In this document: positions 6,552-11,137 of the stretch, piece after piece
Position numbering within the stretch: position 1 is the stretch's first letter
Layout of the letters: the number at the start of each line of letters is the position of its first letter
Source of the DNA: Armatimonadota bacterium
GTDB lineage: Bacteria > Armatimonadota > Zipacnadia > Zipacnadales > VGFC01
Assembly: GCA_016869015.1 (NCBI GenBank)
Contig: VGFB01000053.1
Location: 1-11,137 of the forward strand
Length of the DNA stretch: 11,137 nt
Reading direction: 5' to 3'
Notes under the pieces: model-generated
Databases searched by the model: none
Told to the model about the DNA's origin: nothing
Seen by the model: only the letters and a program-made list of their open reading frames with translations
Translations under genes and position numbers: made by a program

Positions 6552-7688
6552 CTACTCGAACCGCACGTCGTCCAGGCTGAACCAGGCCGGCAGCCGGACC
6601 GCCCGAGCCATGTCGGCGACGATGACCAGGACGCGCGCCTGGTCGCGGTCGAGGCGGCCGTTCTCGTCGGCGGAGTCCGTCTCGAGGATCATCGCGTCCA
6701 GCGGGATGGTCTTCTCGGAGGGCGCGTCCGCCGCCACACCGATGCGCTGGCTGTACTTCGAGCCGTCGCGTTCCTCCAGCGTCACGTTCACGACGAGCCC
6801 CTCCGATGCCCCCAGCCTCAGCGACAGGCCCGAAGCCGCCCGCAGATCGAGCTGCCCGACGGCCAGCACGCAGCCCTGCCATCGGCTCGCCCGACCGTCC
6901 GCCACCACGCGCAGCGCGTGGCCGTCGCCCTCTGCGACGCGCTCCAGCGCGGCGCCGCCGATCGCCAGAGCCATGACCGATTCGCCCTCGAACCCCTCAA
7001 CGAACAAGCGCGGATCGCCGGCCCCCGCGACGGTGCCCTCGGTCGCGCTCGACAGCACCACCTCGTCGAGACAGAGCCGCTGGACTCCGGTCTTGCGGCC
7101 GAGGGCATCGCCCAGCGGGCCCGGCAGGTTTGCCAGGTCTGCCAGCCGGATCTCCGCGATCTGCTCCGGCTCCAGGCGGCCCGACGCGTCCTGCGTATCC
7201 TGCGACAAGACCAGGGAGGCGAGGGGGACGCTCACCCACGTCCACTGGCCGCCCGGAATCGCGGCGAACTGCTGGTAGAAGGCCCCGCCGCCCTCCACCA
7301 CGCCGAAGCTCAGATTCGTGGGCAGGTCCGTCCGGATGCCGAAGGCGAGGGTCGCGGCCTCGGTCACCGTCGGCGGGCGCGCCGTCAGCTGCTGGAAGGC
7401 CCCTTCGCGGGCGACGCATGTCATCCGCAGGCAGCCCTCGCCCGCAAACGCCGCCCCGGGCGCCGTGTCCCGTTCGATCAGCGCCTCGGCGTCCAGCGCC
7501 TGCCACGCAGCCAGGTCTGCGTCCGCCTCGAAGCTGAACCCCACGCCGTCGCCCTCCGGCGCCGCGGGGGCCTTGCCGCCCTCGAAGAAGAAGCGCGGCT
7601 TTCCACCCTCCTCCGCATCCTGCGCGACGGCAGAGCACGCGGCGATTACGAGCGCCGGCAGCAACAGCCCCGTCCAGGGCTTACGCAT
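6552..7688 (-). CDS. Probable lipoprotein with two jelly-roll (carbohydrate-binding-like) modules
   Basis: 378 residues. The N-terminus MRKPWTGLLLPALVIAACSA is a signal sequence. IAAC (15-18) fits a lipobox with C18 as the lipidated residue, although AVA|QD (20-24) could also be a signal peptidase I site. An acidic, proline-rich linker follows. Two similar modules come next: about 48-214, ending LCLDEVVLSS, and about 228-378, ending FSLDDVRFE. Both have the beta-sandwich pattern of CBM11/CIA30-like galactose-binding folds, where a closing strand with LDDV is common. No catalytic domain is present, so a binding or structural role on the cell surface is inferred. Start: ATG at 7688 follows AAGGAGA on the minus strand; an upstream ATG-containing extension to 7760 would put 24 hydrophilic residues before the signal peptide. 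Last gene of the minus unit, 75 bp after the HPS-like gene. Confidence 0.75.
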   Translation of the reverse strand: MRKPWTGLLLPALVIAACSAVAQDAEEGGKPRFFFEGGKAPAAPEGDGVGFSFEADADLAAWQALDAEALIERDTAPGAAFAGEGCLRMTCVAREGAFQQLTARPPTVTEAATLAFGIRTDLPTNLSFGVVEGGGAFYQQFAAIPGGQWTWVSVPLASLVLSQDTQDASGRLEPEQIAEIRLADLANLPGPLGDALGRKTGVQRLCLDEVVLSSATEGTVAGAGDPRLFVEGFEGESVMALAIGGAALERVAEGDGHALRVVADGRASRWQGCVLAVGQLDLRAASGLSLRLGASEGLVVNVTLEERDGSKYSQRIGVAADAPSEKTIPLDAMILETDSADENGRLDRDQARVLVIVADMARAVRLPAWFSLDDVRFE

Positions 7689-7763
7689 GCGAGTCTCCTT
7701 CGGCGCCGCGGGCGGCGCGCTCTCCATACTATCGTGCGCCTCACGCCGGAGGTTCCCCACAGC

Positions 7764-8453
7764 CTACGGCTGTCGCGCGTGCCACGCCTCCCTGGCGCGC
7801 ACGACATACTCCCGCAGTTCGGCCGCCGGGTCGCTCGCCTGGATCAGCGGCACCCCGATCACCACGATGTCCGCCCCGCCCTGAACCGCGCGCACCCCGT
7901 CCTCCACCGAGAACGTGCCGACCCCGATCGGCGCGCCGAGGCCTCGGCACTCGTTCAGGAACAGCAGGGGGTCGTGGTGCGGGTCCTCGTTGCGCTGATC
8001 GGCCCCGTAGTGGATGTACGCCGAGTCGACGCCCAGCGCGATCACCTCCCTGGCGCGCCGCGGGCCGTCCGGAGCGGCGTACAGGTCGCTGATGATCCGC
8101 ACGCCGCACTCCCGCCCGGCGGCGACCGCCGCCCGCAGGCTGGCGTCGGAGGCGACGGAGCAGATCGTTGCGATGCGGCCGCCCTGCCGGGCTGTCTCCA
8201 GAACGTACTTCGCCACTCCGTCCATCATCTTGAAGTCCGCCAGCACGGGCTTCCCAGGGAAGGCCTGGGCCAGAGCGCCGATCGCCCTCACGCCCTCGAA
8301 GGTGATGAGCGGGGTTCCCGCCTCCAGCCAGTCCGCCCCGGCCTGACACGCGGCCTCGCCGATCCGGAGCGCGGCGTCTATCGTCAGCACGTCAATCGCC
8401 ACCTGAACGACCGGGGGCTCGATGACCAGTGGGGGCACACTGTCTGCGGGCAT
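7764..8453 (-). CDS. HPS/OMP-decarboxylase-family (HUMPS) TIM-barrel protein
   Basis: 229 residues, close to the 210-220 of 3-hexulose-6-phosphate synthases, which condense formaldehyde with ribulose 5-phosphate or run in reverse to make pentose phosphate. Family landmarks are VQVAIDVLTIDAAL with D21, WLEAGTPLI (42-50, E44), the D73-x-K75-x-x-D78 active-site motif in ADFKMMDG, D123 (IISDLY) and H148 (YIHYGAD). The C-terminal phosphate-binding part departs from the family: glycine loops usually like AGGV and GGAI/GRAI read GVGTF (177-181) and IGVPLI (199-204). The substrate may therefore differ from hexulose phosphate. No isomerase partner (PHI/HxlB) is adjacent. Start: ATG at 8453 has AGGAAGG just upstream. 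An ATG at 8504 would add 17 residues, and its GAGGGG directly abuts the start codon. An 81-bp gap separates it from nth. Confidence 0.8.
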   Translation of the reverse strand: MPADSVPPLVIEPPVVQVAIDVLTIDAALRIGEAACQAGADWLEAGTPLITFEGVRAIGALAQAFPGKPVLADFKMMDGVAKYVLETARQGGRIATICSVASDASLRAAVAAGRECGVRIISDLYAAPDGPRRAREVIALGVDSAYIHYGADQRNEDPHHDPLLFLNECRGLGAPIGVGTFSVEDGVRAVQGGADIVVIGVPLIQASDPAAELREYVVRAREAWHARQP

Positions 8454-8534
8454 TGCCTTCCTCGCACGGGCTGTTTCGAGTACACTTCGCCGGGGAGGCT
8501 CCATCCCCTCGTGGTGCAGCGCCGGCCGGAGCGC

Positions 8535-9230
8535 TCACTGCCGGCGCCCTGTCGCGCAGTGCTCACGGACCACGCACTCCGCGCACCGCGGCCTGCCGGC
8601 GCGACAGACGAGTCGCCCGTGGGCAATGAGGTTCACATGAAGAGGATAGCGCAGGGCCGGGGGCACGAGAGGCTCGAGCCGCTCCTGGATCCTCTCCGGG
8701 GAGGCGCCCTCCGCAGCCCAGCCCAGCCGGACCGCAATCCGAGCCACATGGGTGTCAACGGGGAAGACCTGCCGTCGGCACGCGAAGAGGAGGACGCACG
8801 CGGCGGTCTTCGGGCCAACCCCGGGGAGGGACTGAAGGTACGTCATTGCGAGGGCCGAGTCGGTCTCGTGCAGCGCGTCCAAGGTGAGCTCGCCCTGATC
8901 GTGCCTGATCCGGGCGAGGACGGCCTGGATGCGCGGGCCGCGAGTCCGCGCCAGCCCGGCGCAGTTGATCGCCGCGATCACGGCCTCGGTCGGAGCCTGC
9001 AGGCAAGCCTGCCACGTGGGGAACCGGCGCTTCAGCTCGGCGAAGGCCGCGCGCGAGTTGGCGCCGGTGGTGTTCTGGGAGAGCAACGTCCCGATCAGGC
9101 AGTCCAGCGGGTCGCCGCGCCGTTGCCGGGGCGGCCGGCCCCGCGCCCGAACCAGGCCCGCATGGACCGCCCGGACGCTCTCGGGCGTTGGGCCGCGGAC
9201 GGTCCGCTCAGCCGACCGCCTTGGCGTCAT
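8535..9230 (-). CDS. nth: Endonuclease III family DNA glycosylase/AP lyase
   Basis: 231 residues. Endonuclease III excises oxidised pyrimidines and cleaves the abasic strand in base excision repair. The helix-hairpin-helix LPGVGPKTA (135-143) carries the catalytic lysine K141, the catalytic aspartate is D159 in PVDTHVARI, and a [4Fe-4S] cluster motif closes the protein: C209-x6-C216-x2-C219-x5-C225, the canonical spacing. LLSQNTTGANS (49-59) is the variant of the LSAQTTD motif common in thermophile and Deinococcus-type members. All key residues are intact, so it should be active. It starts at an ATG 23 bp inside the 3' end of the propeller gene, with GAGG just upstream, so its translation is probably coupled. 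The arginine-rich N-terminal 30 residues are poorly conserved in the family. The exact subfamily (Nth versus other HhH-GPD glycosylases) is less sure than the fold. Confidence 0.93.
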   Translation of the reverse strand: MTPRRSAERTVRGPTPESVRAVHAGLVRARGRPPRQRRGDPLDCLIGTLLSQNTTGANSRAAFAELKRRFPTWQACLQAPTEAVIAAINCAGLARTRGPRIQAVLARIRHDQGELTLDALHETDSALAMTYLQSLPGVGPKTAACVLLFACRRQVFPVDTHVARIAVRLGWAAEGASPERIQERLEPLVPPALRYPLHVNLIAHGRLVCRAGRPRCAECVVREHCATGRRQ

Positions 9231-11137
9231 CGGCCTCGCCCTCAGTCTTCTCGTCGGCCTTGGGCTCGCCGGGGATCGTCACAGTGATCTTCGTATCCGT
9301 CTTGTTCCCCGCCGCATCGCGCACGCGGATGGTGAGGGTCCGCTCGCCGGGGTCCAGGGCCTGGGTGCGGAGCTCGAACCCTTCGCCCGGTCCGTCGAGC
9401 AGGCCGTCCCTCGCGGCAACACTCCTCCAGGGCCCGTCCTTGCCGACCCGGTACTCGATCCCCGCAATCGCCGACGCTTCATCCCAGCAGCTGCCCTGGA
9501 GCGCCACCGTCCTGTCCTCGCCCACCGCGGCTTGCCCATGCTGCTGGAAGCGAGGCGCCGTGTTGTCGACGGTCACCGGGAACACCTTCACCTCGTCCCC
9601 CAGCGGCTCCGACGGATTGCTCAGCGCGTCGGTCACCACCACGCGCACGGTCACCACGCCCTCCTTCGTCCCCTCCGCTTTGGTGTCCCACTCATACTCC
9701 GCGTCCTCCAGGTCCTCCTCAAGCAGCCTCCAATCGTCCTGGCCGTTCGGACGCACGTACACCGCGTACCGCAGCTTGTCGTCGTCGTCGTCCTTGCCCG
9801 TCCACTTCAGCGTGTACTTGCCCGATATCGCGGCCCCGTCCTTCGGCTCGGTCAGCGTCAGCGTCGGCTTGCGGTTCGCCGGGAGATACCGCAGCACCAG
9901 GCTCCGGAACACCGGCGACGCCCCGCCGTTGGCTCGCTCCATCGTGACCCGATACTGAACGTACCGGCTTGAGGCCAGGTCCGGTTTGCGCGCCTCCGCG
10001 CGCGGGAGAGGCAGTGACCACGGGCTCCACGTTCCGTCATCCGGGTCCGCCGTCCAGCCGACCCGGGCCTGAACCTCCACCTTGCCCCCCTCCGCCTCCT
10101 CGCCCGTCCACAGGAGGCTTGCCCAGCGGGCCGAGCGCTCCGCGTCCAGCACCGCCGACTCGAACGACCCCGACGCCGGAGCAGTGGTATCCACGACCGC
10201 CACTCGCCCCGGGTTGACCGCTCCCGCGAGAAGACGCGCGCCCGCCGCCGCCAGGCAGCTCACCTCCGAAGCCTCGACCTTGCCCACCACCGCGTGTTGC
10301 TCGGGACCCCTGACCGACAGGATCTTCCCGTCATCCGTCGTGCCCACATAGACCGTCTCGCCCAGCGCCACCATCGCCGTGGCCGCCTGCTTGTCGAGCT
10401 TCAGGACCTCCCGAGGCTCCTGCCCCGGCGTGATCCGCACGACGAAGCCCTTCTGAGACGTGCAGGCGTACACCTCACCCGCCGATGTGGCGGCCACGCC
10501 GGTGATCGCCGGGTCCTCCGAATCGTACAGCGCGCTGAACTCCCCCGTCCGCTTGACCCGGTAGACCACCCCGTTCTCAGCGGTGCCGGCCAGCAGGTCT
10601 TCCCCCAGCGCCGCCAGGCACAGGACGTGTTGCGCCGGCAGCTTCGCCACCAGCGTCGTCTCACCCGTGGCGGCCACGTGGTGGATGCGACCCTCGCTAC
10701 CCGTGCCCACATACACGCCGCCGCTGCCGTCCGGGAGCAGAGCCCACACGTACCGGTCCGCGAAGGTCGCGAGGCTCTCCGGCGCGCCCGGCTGGGCCGG
10801 GTCGATCCGGAACAGCTTGCCCTCAGGAGCCGTGCCCGCGTACAGCTTCCCCCCGCTGAGGGCCAGCGCGTGAACCGACATCTGCCCCGTCTCGCACAGC
10901 ACCTCCGGCTCCCCACCCTCCACCACCCTGCAGACCCGCCCGTCCTTCCCCGTGCCGTAGAACAGACTGCCGTCCTCGCCGCCGGTCACCGACCACACGC
11001 CTCGCTGCGGCTCCAGCAGCCGGTCGCCCACCAGCTTGTCCGCCACCACCAGCGAGCCGTCGCTCCGGACCGCCAGGCCCTCCGCCTCGCCCTCGGCCAG
11101 GTCCTTCTCCTCCGTCTGAAGCCACTCGGACGGCTGG
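9208..11137 (-). CDS. Beta-propeller plus Ig/FnIII-like repeat protein (5' end outside the window)
   Basis: The frame is open to the right edge (642 residues visible), so the N-terminus and any signal peptide are missing; the GTG at 11049 is internal. Seven repeats of about 40 residues carry a signature like GxLYAGTxxxGxxxRV, starting near visible residues 56, 96, 139, 179, 220, 260 and 300; this is a beta-propeller, probably at least seven blades. Then comes a beta-sandwich with SARWASLLWTG and TWSPWSLPLP (about 319-419), two Ig/FnIII-like domains (about 423-525 and 526-622; PVTVDNTAPRF and DAAGNKTD are typical), and an acidic lysine-containing tail (623-642). No enzyme motif is seen. Such proteins are usually exported and bind polymers or other proteins; that is inference. 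The stop codon overlaps the nth start region by 23 bp, making it the first visible gene of the minus unit. Confidence 0.85.
   Translation of the reverse strand, partial: QPSEWLQTEEKDLAEGEAEGLAVRSDGSLVVADKLVGDRLLEPQRGVWSVTGGEDGSLFYGTGKDGRVCRVVEGGEPEVLCETGQMSVHALALSGGKLYAGTAPEGKLFRIDPAQPGAPESLATFADRYVWALLPDGSGGVYVGTGSEGRIHHVAATGETTLVAKLPAQHVLCLAALGEDLLAGTAENGVVYRVKRTGEFSALYDSEDPAITGVAATSAGEVYACTSQKGFVVRITPGQEPREVLKLDKQAATAMVALGETVYVGTTDDGKILSVRGPEQHAVVGKVEASEVSCLAAAGARLLAGAVNPGRVAVVDTTAPASGSFESAVLDAERSARWASLLWTGEEAEGGKVEVQARVGWTADPDDGTWSPWSLPLPRAEARKPDLASSRYVQYRVTMERANGGASPVFRSLVLRYLPANRKPTLTLTEPKDGAAISGKYTLKWTGKDDDDDKLRYAVYVRPNGQDDWRLLEEDLEDAEYEWDTKAEGTKEGVVTVRVVVTDALSNPSEPLGDEVKVFPVTVDNTAPRFQQHGQAAVGEDRTVALQGSCWDEASAIAGIEYRVGKDGPWRSVAARDGLLDGPGEGFELRTQALDPGERTLTIRVRDAAGNKTDTKITVTIPGEPKADEKTEGEADDAKAVG
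9778..9792 (-). repeat. (GAC)5 trinucleotide run encoding five aspartates
   Basis: Five consecutive GTC units on the plus strand read GAC on the coding strand and give GKDDDDDKLRYAVYV in the first Ig/FnIII-like domain of the propeller protein. In related domains this turn is often DxDGDxL, so the run may occupy a calcium-binding or surface-loop position. Such short runs can vary in copy number by slippage in units of one residue without breaking the frame. Confidence 0.7.

Noticed and set aside
7726..7731. TAGTAT on the minus strand, 38 bp before the lipoprotein start, as a -10 box
   Set aside because: It is the only AT-rich hexamer in the gap, but the 17-bp upstream position reads AACCTC, not a -35 element. 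One hexamer is not enough evidence for a promoter.
7689..7760. Upstream start for the lipoprotein gene
   Set aside because: It would put 24 hydrophilic residues before the signal sequence. The ATG at 7688 has a good AAGGAGA ribosome binding site.
6918..9287. A 789-residue plus-strand open frame crossing three minus-strand genes
   Set aside because: It runs across the lipoprotein, HPS-like and nth genes, all of which have recognisable motifs on the minus strand. It is arginine- and proline-rich and shows no domain.
1..11137. tRNA, rRNA, CRISPR, IS elements, toxin-antitoxin, defence genes or prophage
   Set aside because: None was seen: no tRNA-like folds, no direct repeats with spacers, no transposase motifs, and every long protein fits the assignments given.

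Overview
The window is GC-rich and almost entirely coding, with short intergenic gaps and G/C-biased third codon positions. It looks like chromosome from an uncultivated environmental bacterium. A large membrane-anchored VWA protein, a xylose-isomerase-like TIM-barrel protein, a probable lipoprotein with jelly-roll-like modules and a propeller/Ig protein together suggest something like Armatimonadota, Chloroflexota or Planctomycetota, but nothing here fixes the phylum. There are no RNA genes, IS elements, CRISPR arrays or phage genes.

Layout. (1) 102-1373, minus: a divergent RtcB-like (RNA ligase superfamily) protein. It ends 25 bp from the possible tail of a plus-strand gene at the left edge. 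(2) 1374-1597: a divergent intergenic region with a 9-bp inverted repeat. (3) 1598-6544, plus: a compact three-gene unit. It encodes a 942-residue membrane protein with two VWA domains and a glutamine-amidotransferase-like domain, a sugar-phosphate isomerase/epimerase-family TIM barrel, and a GT1-type glycosyltransferase whose GTG start overlaps the previous stop. (4) 6552-11137, minus: four genes read from right to left. They are a 5'-truncated beta-propeller/Ig-like protein, an endonuclease III (Nth) homologue overlapping it by 23 bp, an HPS/OMP-decarboxylase-family TIM barrel, and a probable lipoprotein with two jelly-roll-like modules. The two units converge with only 7 bp between stop codons.

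How the genes may work together. The plus unit mixes a cell-surface VWA protein with two sugar-related enzymes. Co-expression is likely from the spacing, but no shared pathway can be shown. The minus unit combines two probably exported proteins with a DNA repair glycosylase and a sugar-phosphate-type TIM barrel, so it looks like a transcriptional neighbourhood rather than a pathway.

No multi-gene novel system is evident. The item most worth following is the RtcB-like protein. It keeps the GNHFI, HGAG and two other histidine motifs of RtcB, but has lost the Asp of the DxxCGM metal motif and about half of the usual spacing after it.
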